In this document: positions 14,185-29,100 of the stretch, piece after piece | Position numbering within the stretch: the stretch's first letter is position 1 | Layout: the number at the start of each line of letters is the position of its first letter | From: Sipunculus nudus | Taxonomy: Eukaryota > Annelida > Sipuncula > Golfingiida > Sipunculidae | Assembly: GCA_026874595.1 (NCBI GenBank) | Contig: CM049306.1 | Location: forward strand, 78,830,142-78,894,141 | Length of the DNA stretch: 64,000 bases | Direction of reading: 5' to 3' | Notes under the pieces: generated by a model | Told to the model about the DNA's origin: nothing | Seen by the model: only the letters and a program-made list of their open reading frames with translations | Databases searched by the model: none | Made by a program: the position numbers and the translations under genes

Positions 14185-17100
14185 GACTACATTTTCATTA
14201 TAAACTCACCTTAGCCTTTCAGCACTGTTGCCTTCTCTTGTATAAGGGATGCTGGGTTTTACTGGGGAGTTGCTCCTAGGTCTGTGATGTGAGTGCTCCC
14301 TCCTGATGGCCTCCACAGGATGTCGTCTTCCACGCGGATTCCCTCTTCGCCGCCTCGTCAGCCTCCTCCCCTCCCGCCCATCTTCACTGTCCACAGTATC
14401 TGATATCATATCGAGATTTCTTTTATCATCATTAGCTAATGCATGGTTAATACTATTCTGAATTGGGTTTTCTGATATTAATCACACTGATCTGAGTTTA
14501 CACTAAATATTACAAATACCAGGAATAATGAAAATTATAATAATAATAGCTGTCTAAAAATATCTTATACAAATGTCAGATAATAGAATTTGCAATCCTA
14601 CCTTAATGTGCATAAAAGGATTGTAACTTTAGTACATGTAGTCACAAAATGTGCTCTTTATACCATTTTAAAGTACAAGCATGGTGAAGAAAATTATAGG
14701 ATCAGTTAAAGGTCAAAGTATGCCTTGTTATCCTGGTCTGGCAAAAACCATCATGGGAAATGATATTTAAGGTATGTTACAATTTAATAAATATGCTGAA
14801 TTAAAGTATTTTCAAGGCCTTAAAAAACCTGAAATATTTCAAGGATTTCAAGCTTATGAGAACTCTGACAGACACATGCAACCAAAAACATTAAAGGGGC
14901 ATATTGTATTATCTGACATTTGTGAACTAAAGCTTAACCCTTGAAACTTTCATTGTACACATGCTGTTTATTTTGTTTATGTCCATGTGTTTATAACATT
15001 ATTGGGGCTCACTAAATAATCCAAACACATTCAGCAAGGACATCTGGCAGCAAGTCGGTCAAACAAGAGTTCTGTAAATGGCATTCTGTAACTAGTGACC
15101 TTTCAATTTCTGCATGTGTATCAAACCACCTTCAGTGATGTGGTTTTTCTGTTTGTCACCATGGGTACATGTCCTGTGTTTACTAAATGCTTGTAAATAA
15201 ACAAACTCATACACCCATACAGAGTCATTGTATTTATAAGAACCTTTTTTAGCAGGTATAGCCTACAGTTCATTAACATATACACAGAGCAATCCAGAAA
15301 TCACATAAATGCTACAGATAAGGCAGGCCAATAGTTAGTTTTAAACTTACATAGAAAGTGACAGCAAGAATTGAGACTAAACTGATCATATAAAATCCTG
15401 GTACACTTACCAGAAGAACCGGAGGTGGTGACTGAGCTCTGCACCTGTATAATCTCTTGTTGGGTGTCTATGTATGCATCATGCCTGGTGTTAGGTCGGA
15501 ACTGAGTTGTTATTGTCGCATCAGATGGTTCTAAAAGGATGAAAAGAAAAAAAAACTTAGATATTTCTTGGCAACGCACATGCCTTAGTATCGCCAGACA
15601 ATTAATCCCCCCCCCATTTTATGAATAGTCCCCCCCCCCCCCCCCCCATCTTCAGCAGCATATACTGACACTTGGCAAACTACTATCAACTTTAAAAACA
15701 ATTATTTTCACGAAATATGGAGGCCAATACAGAGAGTCACTCTTATGAAAGGGGATAAATTTATACTATAAAAATGGTAAGTTAGGTGGGGCCACCTGTC
15801 TGGTTGACAAGAAAACTCTCCAAGATGGATATACATGCCAAATTGGACACCAAGACATTGAAGGACTCCTCAGATATGAGCAATTTTCATCTGAAACAAA
15901 TGTACAGATGGACACCACACAAAAAAATGACAGATGGAGCCACCAGTCTCACATACAAGAAGGAGGAGGCCAAGATCTATGGTTAATGCACAGTTTCAGA
16001 CCAATACAGCACACCACTCCAAAGAAAAGAGCATTAATTTATTCTACAAAAAAGGGAAGTGGGTGGCGCCACCTGTCTTATATACGAGAAAATTTTCCAC
16101 TATTAATAGGCATGCAAAATTTAAGGCCAATACCTTCAACCACTCTGGAGTTATGAGCAATTTTCACTGAAAGCACATGTACAGATAAACGCCACAGCAA
16201 ACAATTGCAGATGGTGCCACCAGTCTTGAATACAAGATGGAGGTATCCAGGATCAATGTTCATGCACAATTTAAGCCTAATCTGTCCATAAGTTTTAGAC
16301 TTTTAATGCTCACAGTACTGTCAAGTGGCTAAGATGGGGCATTAAAAGGCACGAAAAAAAGAGAAAGACAGAAGGTGGCACCACCTGTTTTCTGCAAAAG
16401 ACATAGCTATCCAAGATCTTCAGCCAATTTGATTTTTGGACCAATCCATGCATATCTCATTGAGATATTTATGATTTTGTGTGATTTTCACCATATCTGG
16501 CAATACTGAAGGTCAAGGCCACTCTCATAGGAAAGGTCATGACCCCAATTTAAAAATACATCATCCCATAACCCATGTCTATGTATATGCATAATATGAA
16601 AGAAATCTTTTCATTAGTTTTTGACTTATAATGCTCACAGTATTGTTAAGTGGCAATGAAGGGGGTATTAAACGGCACAAAAACAAGAAAAGGATACCAG
16701 GTGGCGCCACCAGTTTCTGGTACATGACAACACTATCCAAGATCTTTGGTCAAGTTGATTTTTGGATCAATCTATGCAAAATTTCTTAAAATATTTTAAG
16801 AATTTGTGTGATTTTCCCCTAAAATGGACCCATTCAAAGTCAAGGTCACTCTCCTAATAAAGGTCATAACCCCATTTAAAATAGGCTCCCTCCTCTCACC
16901 AATATCTATACATATGTCAAGTTTCGTAAAGATCTGTGAAAATTCTGTGAGTTATCGTGTCCAAACAAAATCCCTGTGGTGGCAGTGACGGCCGAGACAG
17001 CGCAACCGTTCCTAAACCCAGTATCTCTAGACTTTGTCTGGAGATACAATAAATGTACATCTGATAAACAATAGCAACTAAACCCTGACTGTTAGTCAAC

Positions 17101-20100
17101 TGAACACAACCTTCGAACAGGGACTAAGCTGGTCCAGATGGTTACAGAACACTGTTTCCCTGTTGCAGTTTTAGCTTTCTGGCAAAAAGTCAGAACTTTT
17201 GATACTGAAAATATCACAGAAATATGGATTAGGAAACAAACAGACTAACCATTAGATATGTTTGTGCAATTCCTAACACCACCATTTATATGTAAAAATG
17301 ATTACTTTATAACTCAGAATGTTGGTAAATCTCCCTACAGGTTGGTTGGATTTCTGACTGTGTATAAGCATGTCTCCCACAGGTTATCTGATTGACAGCC
17401 AAGTCATCTGAGTAACAGGAAAGAACAGCAGTTACCATAGAGATGGGATTTATGCAATGGTTTGTATATTCTTGTGTATTCTCTTGTGTTAAATCCTCAA
17501 TGGTAATATAAAGATTACCAGTTATGTACAGGTATACAGTTGCAATAAGATAGATGGCCATTACAGCAGTTTCACACATATGACGCAGATCACGACTTGA
17601 AATGGCAGAAATATATTAAATCTAAATATCAAAAGCAGTGCAAGTGTATTTGCTGTAACATAGTTCTCCTGCTTTTATACGTCAGTAATTAAACATGTCT
17701 GATGAAAAGAAACTCATGTAACAGACGTACGAAGAAATGAGGACTTACCATAAGACAGGTGTTTACTACTGTCAATACCTCTGGTGAACACTTCTCTTTC
17801 AAAATCTGTAAAATATTATACAGTATAACAGTACATGACAAGTCTAAACACATATTATACAGAGAAATATTACCAAATTATCTGTTTTCTTTACACTAGT
17901 GCTGAAAGAATTATTTGAGTATACAAGCCTCAGTAACCAAGTGCCTGTCTTCAAGTACTCATATGACTACATTTTAAGATATTCAAGCAGTTATTCATGT
18001 AGTTATCTAATATGCCTGACTTTTTTCTTACCAGTATAAATCAGATGTTCTGCAGAAATAAATTCAATAGCAGGGAACTGAGAAAGCCAAAACAGTACTA
18101 CTGATCAGCACCAGGTGGCCCCAGTTTATTCACTGATGTGGATGAAAGTGAATGTATTAAAACTGTGTGTTAACACACCAAATAAATTCACAATTCAATA
18201 TAACATGAAGACATTTCCCCGCCTATTATCAGAACTTTCACATAAAACAAGTGACCCATGAGTCATGATGCTCAGCTGACTTGAACAGTCTGTAATGTTA
18301 AAATTTTAGAGTGCTAAAACATTTGAAAATATAGGTCATTGTTATCTTCTTTATGGTATGCAAGGAGATTTACCAAGAACCTACTTAGATGTCAAGTTGG
18401 AAGTTTCTAAGTTAAATGGTTAAGATTCGTGCCTTGTTAACAAATGGCAAACCGTAATTTCTTAGTACAAAAAATACAATATGAAATGCGCAAAAATAAA
18501 GAAAATATAGATGGCACCAGCAGTTTTCCATAGCTGAAAGGGCTGTCCATGATGAATAGGCCTGCAAAAGTTTTAAAAGATCCATGTGATCATTATTGAG
18601 ATATTTTATCTGAAGTATGAATTTCATACATGAACAGCTGAAAATGTTACAATTTTGCAATTGTGTCCGCAATAGTTATGAAGAACTAGCTGAGCCAATG
18701 TTCTTGATTTTTTGGCATGGTAGCAATGTTATATGTGCAACTGATGCACAATATTTTAGTAATAGGGATAAGTGCAAATTTTTTGTTTTGCAGCTCACAA
18801 TACTTACACAAGTCTGATTTTCTAAGTGCACACAAAAACGTGTGTACCTCACAAATTATAGGTCACAGTGACAGACAGACGGAGGGACAGATGGACCAAC
18901 AAAGGGTGATCACTATAGCTCAGATGACCAATGGTCAGCTGAGCTTAAATTCCATCTCAAAGAGTCACATTTGTCAATAATGGCCCATGATATGCAAAGC
19001 CTTTTGGTCAAACAAAAGATTATGTAACTAGCTCATGTTATTCATGTATAATATTTTACACCAGTCTATAACATACCTTTTTTAGTTAAACGCTGGCTAA
19101 TATCAGACACAAGACCAAGTCATACATGCACCACTGCTGTACTAATGATAAAAACTGACGAATGTCATACACCAGACAAAGTTAGGACACACAGTTGTCA
19201 GTAACAAATCTGGCCCACATAATGCACTAGAAAATGACAAATGCTTGGTAACATCATACACCAGACGATGCTTAAGCTTATCTCATGAGGCATTTCTACC
19301 CACCACGCTGGACTTCTTCTTTCACAGGAGGTTTGACTGGTACTTTCTCCAGCAGGTCAGTTTTGAATTCAGGTACGGTGGTCACGTTCTCTACTGATTC
19401 CTCTTCATCCTCATTCTGGTCTGAATTGAGAAATTAGTGTAACAACTGTGTAACACCAAAACATGCATTTACTGTATATACTGTGGATCTCGAAATATTT
19501 ACAGCAACTCCTTACCCTGAATTATTGCTAAAATATTTACCTAATCAAATATGACGGGGGTCAATATTAATGGTCAGCCACTTGCCCAGGGCAAATAAAA
19601 TTTCTAGGCTAGATGTGTCAGAATGACACGAATGCCCCCGCCTTGGGCATATCAGAAACATTTGTTAAATTTTGTAAATTTTTTTTTAAGTTCAGGAGGT
19701 GTTGTATGGTCAAAAGTAGGTCAACAAGTGCAAAATGCAAACTCAATCTGTAACGGGTCATAGGGGATTCTTAATATTCCTCATGAATAATTAATCAGCT
19801 AGCGAAAGCGAGGCTTACTGGGAATAACAGGGAGCACGTGCTCACTCACCATGGCTATGAACAGCAACACAGACCTGTCAGTTGTTCCATTTATCCACTT
19901 CAAATTTGTGAATGCTTACAAACAAATTTTGTTAAAAGCATCAGGAAAAAAGTATAAATCCAAAGGAATCTGCTGCTATGAGCACAATGTGAACCCGACT
20001 TGTAAGGGAGGTACTTTCCAGTGACTCTTAACATAATAAAGTTAAAGACCCTTGGGCTCACATCTACTTGGCTCTACGGTCTATGCTTGCTATGAATCAA

Positions 20101-23100
20101 ACCACAGGATGCCATTAATTGCCCGAGGTCAATTAAAATATCAAGATGTATAAGTGTCGGGCACAGGTGCTGACTGATACACATGCCAGACGGCACAGAA
20201 TAAGGTGGTCTGTGCATGGTTCCTGTGATTGTGTACATTAATACTAAGTTTCTTGTTTCATGTACAGTAGGCACCGAGAGACACACACACCAAAACACTT
20301 TCGGCAGTACGCTGCTTATACTGCCATTATGAAGTCATTAACTTAATAAAGACTAATAAAGCATAAATGAAACATGTCTGCCTCTGTGATTGTTAAAAGT
20401 GTTCTGAAATGAAATTATGAAATGTTTTCTATTCACAAGCCTATTAAAATATAGATGTAGGTATGCTGTATCTGGCACCAATAGAAAATACACTGTATTT
20501 TTAGTGACATAACCAACACATAGCTGTCAAGTGAAACACTATGTCACAGGTCATTTAAAAAAATATATCGCTCCTCATTAGATAGTGATATGGTGAGTTC
20601 CTGGGCATGGCAAGGATTATATTAGTGCATGGGCAGAAACAGAATTTTATAAATGACACCTTTTTCCCGCAAGACTTTACATAATTTGAGAAAAAAATAT
20701 AAAAATATGTAAGGAATGAATTATGGAATAATATATTCATTTTAATTAATGCTCAACACTTCACCAGCTCCACGCCTTTTAACTCGGGTTAGTTCCTTTA
20801 AAAATTCTTTATAAATCGAATATGAAAAGTAATGTGTCATATACTAAAACTTCATATTTGTTATGAATAAAGAGTTTAAATATACTGACGGCGTGTCCTA
20901 CTGCTGTGTGACATAAACCGCATTGACAAACAATGGAAACGGTGACACAAGAATTGCATGAGCTAAATATTCTTTAAATTGCAGTGGGTCTAGGCTGGTC
21001 ATGTGGGGATATATCTATAATTGTTTCGCAATCATGTAATTTAAGGGCCTTAAAGCTATCCACAGATGCCATCTTAGAGGGCCTCAAGTAAAAATGAGAT
21101 AAAATGATGACATTAAGTTTTGGTAATATAAAATGTAAGCCCCTTCAACCAATTGAGACATACCAATGTATCTATTATTTATAAACCAGTAAGGGGATCA
21201 ATGCTTGGCTGGTAAAAACTATATGCAGATCTTTGCTAAATGTCACCATCAAGTTAAATATGTTGGTAGTCTTCTATCATTATTTATTTATGTTATTTAT
21301 TTATTTTAATAAAGTACAATTAATTGCATGTGTATGGAAACAGATTTTGTGAAACAGCACAGTATTTTAAAATATCTTGACACGTACATAATAAAGGTAA
21401 GGCAAAACAAATGAGGGCATGGACCATGAAAAAATGATATTTTAATATGTGTCTTTATAAATTGATACAGATCATTTAAAACCATTGTTCTAAAATGGTT
21501 GTTCATTTACTTAATTCTATGAACAAATATAACAAACAGCAGACCAAACCAGGAACATATGAACACACAATCACAAAGAGTCCCTCGTCCAGATGTATGA
21601 ATTAATTAGTAATTTCCACTGTTTCTTTCTACCATGATCACTTATGAAAACTAATGAAAAATCAAATCTGATGTCCAATTAGTAAATGAGTAGGATGAAG
21701 GAACAGAATAGCCTGTGACAGGACCTGCCTTGCTTAGCTAAACTGTATCAGCACATGTGTTACTGCTGTGACAAGTGAGCATGTGTCTTTGTTATTCCCC
21801 ATTGGCCTCGCTTTGGAATCTGGTATGTGTGGCATGCATAGAATTTAAGAGTCCCCTATTATCAAGCAACACACCAAAAATCAGGCCAGTATCTGCAGGC
21901 ATTGTGAAAAAATTCTGTACATGTGTATTTGTCATAAAAACTTATATTTTTCATTAAATTTTCTAAGTTTAGGAGCCGTAAAACGGTTAACAGTAGGTAA
22001 ACCGGGACGAAACGCGAACTCGATCTGTAACTGGTCATTATCTGCCCACACACCAAAAATCAGGCCAATATCTGCAGGCATTGCGAAAAAAAGTCCGTAC
22101 AACTGTTTGATTTCCAAATGACGGAATGACGGTATGACAGAAGGACGGACATGGGTAAAACTATATGCCCTGGCCACTTTGTGGCGGGGGCATAAAAATG
22201 ATTGTAGGGAAACCAAAAGAGTCCGGCAAATGGGTGCCTCAAGGGCCTGTATCTTGAATAATCTTAATTTAGCCACTTTAGTTTTCAGGAGAAGTGAAAT
22301 CATACTGTAATACCTCTAGCTTAAATTACCTGCATGTTTTAATCTGTGCAAATGCTAAAGAGATATATTATTAACAAACAAACATTTGAATATGTATATT
22401 GTTGCCAAATAATCATGTGGATCATTTGTGGTTGTTTGTGCAATCACAGATTTTTGTGAGACAAGTAAAATTCCATGTGGGGCAAGTAAAAGCCAGTTGT
22501 CACTTGCCCCACTTGGAAATTACTTTGAAAAGTTATGTAGAGCCCTGTATGAAGTCACTGATGAAACAATGTGAAGACTGAAGAATACCATTGTTACTTA
22601 TTCCCTTTGATTAATGTCACAACAAAAGTTGAAAGGAGAATGTATATATCTTTGGTTTGTGTAATACCAAGCTGCAAATATGTTGCTTCAATTATTAAAT
22701 TTTTTTTCAAAGTCTGGAAATAATGTCACAGTTACAACAAATCTGTGAGATTCAGTTTATATTTCTACTATTTGCCTTGACAGCCAAGTGAAGCTGGGCT
22801 AGGGTCACTGCTTTATTCTACAGAATGCATTACACTCCTTAACCTATGTTTTGTTCCTAATCAAGTCCAGCAAAACCTATAGCACCTGTGTCATATGTTA
22901 ATTCAATAAAATATCAACTCTATGGGTTTCCCAGTAGACCTCCACTGAAGTGATAATGAAATGTCTACACTGACATGATTGGAAGCTACAATATGTCTTT
23001 TTTAAATGGTCATTTTTTTAACCTAAGTTTATCAAGTGAATGCTGATATTTATAACATTTAAGTGGTTTTTCCAAGTTTGCATATATGCATGTAAAATCT

Positions 23101-26100
23101 CATATGTTTTGGAACAGGGATGTTTCCATATGTCTAAAAGCATGTATGTGTATGTGCAAATAGGGTCTGCTTGAGCTCAGGGATTCAGGGTATAATGATG
23201 TCAATTATCCATCTTTCTGTGGAAAGCCTGCTCAATCTACTGTACAAATATAATGAGTCTGCATATTCAGGCATATACACGCATACCGAAACATATACAT
23301 ACATGCATGGAAACACCTTAATGTTCGAAACATACCTGTTAACACATGGTGAAAAAAGATGAAGTATCACTCCTAAATAATAATGAATAAATGTTTTGAG
23401 CTAAAAATATCACCAGTAAAGTCCCTAAATGTGATACCCCTAATCCTTGACCACCCTTCAATCAAAACTATTTTGTATTTTAAACAAATCTCTTGCATGA
23501 CTAATTATATTTACCCAATATCAGTAAGTGTTTACTGTGTAAGTTTGCTTACCTTGGTTGTCCTCAAGGACTTCAGGGTCATCTTCAATGGGCTTTAATT
23601 AGGAAAATAATTCACAAAAATGACTTTTACAAGACAAATATCAGTAACTTCAGAATTTAAGTAAAATATATATGCTTTAGTGAAATTATATCTGAAACAA
23701 TACTGCTGAAATCCAAATCCCTGTTAAAGCACCCTTAAAGTAATTTCTCTTAAAATATACATAGATTTTTAACCTAAACATAATCATTTGTTATAAATAT
23801 CTTTGTAATTACAAATCATGTAACTAGTGGTTGAACCACCGATGCAACATATGCAAACAAGCAGGCAATTAAGTTTTTACTTTAACATCAGTCATGATTA
23901 ACCTCACAAGGACCCTTAGTGACAACTTTCTGACATCAAGTCATCAACAGTTAAGCAGGTTGAACAAACTTGCTGTAGTTGTCTTCATACTTGCAGTATT
24001 AAATTTCGTACAAAAGTATACCAATTAACATATGAATTATCTAATATCTGTGCAAGGACCAAAAAGAACACTGAGTTTAAACTTTTAGGAATTTTGTGTT
24101 AATAATACCTGAAAATATAAAAGAAAGATATTTTCAACATCAGTCTCAGTTTTATGGATGCATAACAGATTTTTTTTCTTGAACTCACAGAAATGATGTC
24201 TAGCCTCCTTAGTGGGTGGGGATTGGTGGTGGGGGGGGGGGGGGGACAGGGGCATTAGCACAATTCTCCCATAAATCCTGAGACATCCGACATTATTTTT
24301 ATAGGTCTATTGCAGCCTAATCTATCACCCTCATCTATCAACTCAACAAATGGAAACTGTACCCAAAACAAATCAGGCCCAAGTTTTGTGATACTGTCCC
24401 AACACAAGAACATGTAATATACTGTTATGAATATATATATATAGTGTTTGTGCTTTTGCGCGAGGTACATTGTGTTGGATTTTATTTGATTCTCACCATG
24501 GCTAATCCTTCTTCTATCAGGATGTCACGGACAGAGAGGAGCTTGTCTTCATCTCTGAAATAGAAAATCTTACATTACAACACCGATGCATTTCAGAGTA
24601 ATGCACAAAAATAGTTGAGGATGTCCATAATGAATGTGAAAACAAATAATACCACATGCTACAGTAGCAGCAGTAGTAGTACCGTAATAGTAATCACTAT
24701 AATTGTAGTATGAAAGCAACTTACACTGGTTATATTTTGAATGTACTGGTACACTGTTTATGTGCGATTCGGGGATTGTTGGATATTTTATTGAAATACA
24801 AGCATGACATCCCTGCCTAAAAATAAAATTTACGGTGGGTGTCACTGCGGTTTGAGCATAAATATGGGACAAGCCTAGCAGCCAATTCTGAAAAATGATA
24901 GAACCAAATGTGCCACTTTCGTGCTGGATACTGATGGGATGGGGTGGGCAGGTGGTTGTTTGTCAAGTCTTCAGGTTTCAGTTCTAGACTACACATAACC
25001 ATTTTTCTTTACTTAAGAACAAAAATGTGTTTGACTTCATCCATGGAATCTGTACAAAATATATTAAAAAAAAGGCACCGCAAAGCAGAGCATCCCCTAG
25101 CTTGCACAGGGCATTTTTAGAATGGGTGTATTACACAGTGTGAACATGTGGAGGGCAGCTCTCTGGCCTTGACCTTTGCTCCTGTGACCTCAAACTAAAC
25201 TAACTAGGGTTCTTCATCCATGGGTGGGTGAGCCATATGAGGAAGATGACAGGTGTTGGTCAAACAGTTTGGCCTAACCTGGGTCCACATGCTTTTTCAA
25301 GAAGTGGGCCTGTGGGCATGACCTTTGACCTCTTGACCTAAAAATTGACCTGTTTCTTCATCCATGGGTGGGTGAGCCATATTTGCAAGATGAAAGGTTT
25401 TGGTCAAATGGGTTGGCTTTAAAGGGGTAAACAAGTGGGCCTTCTGGCTGTGACCATTGACTCTGTGACCTCAAAATCGAAAGAGGGTTCTTCATCCATG
25501 GATGGTTGAGTCATATATATGTAAGCTGAAAGGATTTGGTCAAATGGTTTGGCTTTAAATCGATCCACAAGGCAATTCAAGTCCGGACAGACTGACGCAC
25601 AAACGGAGGCTTAAATATATCCCTTTTGCAACCTTGCTGAGAGGGGATAATAACCAGTTATAATCATATAAGACTGAAAGAGGTTTTATGTGATATAGCC
25701 CAGCCTTGGCTTTAGGGTCATTCCATGTGAACTCAACAAATGCCTCCAGTACAACCATCTCAGAAAATCATATTATTTTCCTGATATGTCCATTTGAACC
25801 CTCCTAGCACTAAAACACCATTATTTGGTTGAAAACATTTTTTGAATCCTTCCTGGAGTCCATATATGGGGGTGGGGGTACTTGTTAAATTGAACCCTAC
25901 TAATTCTGGACGGTATTTTTGAGAGTTATATCTTCTGAGAAATAGTGGCTAGAGCAATGAAACTTACAGAATTTACATAACTTTCAATGGTGTTTGTAAA
26001 GCAAAATTTAAATTAGGGTAAAAATTGAATATTTAGCCTCTGGAGCCTGCTAAAAATTGTGAAAAAAATTGTAAAAATTGATTTCCGCCTGGTATAAAGA

Positions 26101-29100
26101 TGCTTTTACAAATAAGAAATGAGATTATAACAGGCAAATATGTTACAAATGATATCTAAATGACCTGCCTGGGTAAAGTGGATAATATTGTTCCAAGTCT
26201 TGTCGTTTTTTTGCCAGCAGTGGTGAAGTAAAAAGCATTAAATTTTGCATTTTGGTCATATTTGACCAAATTTTTCACAATGTGGGTCAGAATAAATCAA
26301 ATTTTTAATTCTACCAGTATAATCAACTACTATTGGTCTACGTTTCACTTCTTTCAAACAGAAAATAAATGTTTAAAAACCTTAAAAAAATTACCATTCG
26401 TCTGGTCTGAAAACAGGTTGACCTAATGGACATTATGTATGAACTAAGCAGGTTTGGAGGCCAGGTACATGTGACAGTACCCAAGAACAGGTAGAGATAG
26501 TTGTGAGATGGTTATGCAGTTACAAATCTAGGTACAGGACTTTCATGGTACACCTAGGTACAGGTACAAGTACCTGGTCACAATAGGATGTGTCAGTATT
26601 GTTGAACCTCCTGTCTTGAGAGTAAGAAGTGTGATGATAGCAGTTACTCTTCTTACACATTTTGTAATTTTAAAAGAAACTTAGCTTTTCAGTTTGAGCC
26701 AGATGTTTTTTTTTTCAAAATTCAAATGCCCTGCAGCCATATCAATGGCAACTTGAAAATGATGAGAAAATATTTTGTTTATTATAATACTGTATTTTTG
26801 AAAATAATAAGAATGTGTTTCCTTTAATAATCTTATGAAAAACCTGATCTTTCCAGCATAGCCTCTATTTCAGATTAAATTCAATGAAAATGTAAAGAAT
26901 ACAAACCAGTATGGAAAATTACATGTCACAGAACATTGATAGGCACTTGAACTTTGAAAAACTGAACAAGTTTCATGCATGCAGCCCATTGATAAAGTAA
27001 ATTTGATCACATTTTCCTTGAAAAAGCCCTGGTATTAATGCTGGAACTTTTTGTTTCTTACAGTTTAAAACCCTGAACATATGGAGATTAACTTACAAAA
27101 CTTTTGGTCTTTACTTTGATTGGCTAAACAGAACATCAGTTTGTCACTTCTGTAGAAACTGTTCAGCTACCTGAAGCTTAAGACAATGACGAGTTCTGAG
27201 ATGGGGTTTCAGCCATTATATATTCTATTTGTTTTAGTTTGCTTTCCAATTATTTAAAACACTGAATTCTTTGGATTTTTTTTCTCAATTGATCAAGATT
27301 TTGGTACCAGTATTAAGTTGCTTCTTTTCTGCCAGGTTATTACAGTTTTGTATTTATCTTTGAAGGCTGATCAGGTTGTTCATCTCTCTACAATCAAGAC
27401 ACTGTTAAACTAGTCTTCAGTGCAGTTAAATGATGTTTTAACATCCAGAACATTCAATACAAAGCTCTTATTGCATTACTGATGTAACTTCTGCTACTGA
27501 CCATTTTGCCATAGGAAACGTGGTCAAATTTCCCTAAATAAGATACTTTTAGGGGGCAATTCCAAGACTAATAAATGCAGAATCAGTTTAGGATCAGATG
27601 GAAGATCACACATGATTTTCTAGGGATAGTCCAATGTACATTTCTTTTTCTGGGCATATTGTAATGGCTTGCTTCCTGCAGTGAGGGTGATATATCTGTC
27701 CTGGTATTACCAGTACTTGTTTTTCAATTTTACCTGTAAGGAGAAAGAGTTCTAGCTTTGTCATTGCTGCAGAGGGGTCTCGCCACAGGGTATTTTAAAA
27801 TACTAAGTGAATGTCATGGATTTTTTTTAAATTCGTATTTGTCAACAAAAATTTTGTGACTTAGGCATATGGTACACTCAGGGATGGTATTAATAATGAT
27901 TCATGCTCTTGTATGTTTAAGCTCTATAGTTCCTCAACAGTTCAAGCTATCATTTTAGATTAGTCCACATTTTTTTAAATTGTATTTCTGTAACCATCAC
28001 TTTACTGATTTATGATTAGCCAATCAGCAGAGTTGACCCTGTGACCCCATCATTGTATCAATTGCTGTAACTTTAATATATAGATATTTCAGGCAGGAGA
28101 AAACTGTATGCTAAGCATGTGCACCACTTCACCATCAATAAATATGTAGATGTAGTTTTTTTTAATATATATTCACAAAGGCTTCTCAATTGCACATTTA
28201 AAGGTAAATACTCAAGATTTTAGCAGCGCCTTAATTTCATAGTATTTTAATATAATAAAAATCTAGAAAATTCAGGAAAAACTTTAAAATCATAAAACTC
28301 TTTGGCATATGAAACTGGATGTTTATAATATTCGTTAATTTCCATTACAAGTTGAATATATAGTCATACTCAGTTGTTTTGCACAACAGATACATGATTA
28401 TTAGAGCAGGACGAGTGAATATTTAACCATTTTTAGGCATTTTTTTCTACAAGAAATGAGAGAAACACCATTATAATTTTGAGTTATTTTGTAGAACATA
28501 AATAGGTTGATATGCTGGTGCCATAATATTGATTTTATTTTCTGACCCACACTGACAAAATTTGGGTTGAAAATGGCCAAAAATTTAAAGTTAGGTGTTT
28601 TTGTTTGTAATTATTATAGAAAATAAACATCAGCTTAAGGAAAATATAATTTTTTTCACCTGAGCTAGTGCCCTAGATGTCATCTAAAACAAATTTGTAT
28701 TTATAGCCTCATTTTTCAGCCTGCATAAGTATCTTTATTGCCAGACGGAAAATTATAATTATGAGTTTTTGTCCAATTTTCACCTTGCTGTAGGAGATCA
28801 ATATTTAATTTTAACTTAAAATAATTTGGACATTACAATCACCATCAAAAGTTTTGTATATTCTGTAAGTTTTATGGCTCTAGCAAGCTTTATGTAAAAG
28901 ATATGAGCATCCAAAGTACCTTACAGAATTAGACTGGTTCAATATATCTGCCACCTCCACCCCTTAATAAGGGCTCAAATCATGAAAAAATTGGTGTTTT
29001 TCACATAGTGATGATGTTTTAGTGACCAGAGGGTCCAAATGCACATATCAGGAAAATATAAAAAAAAATCTGAGATGGTGGTGCTGGAACTGTTTCCATA

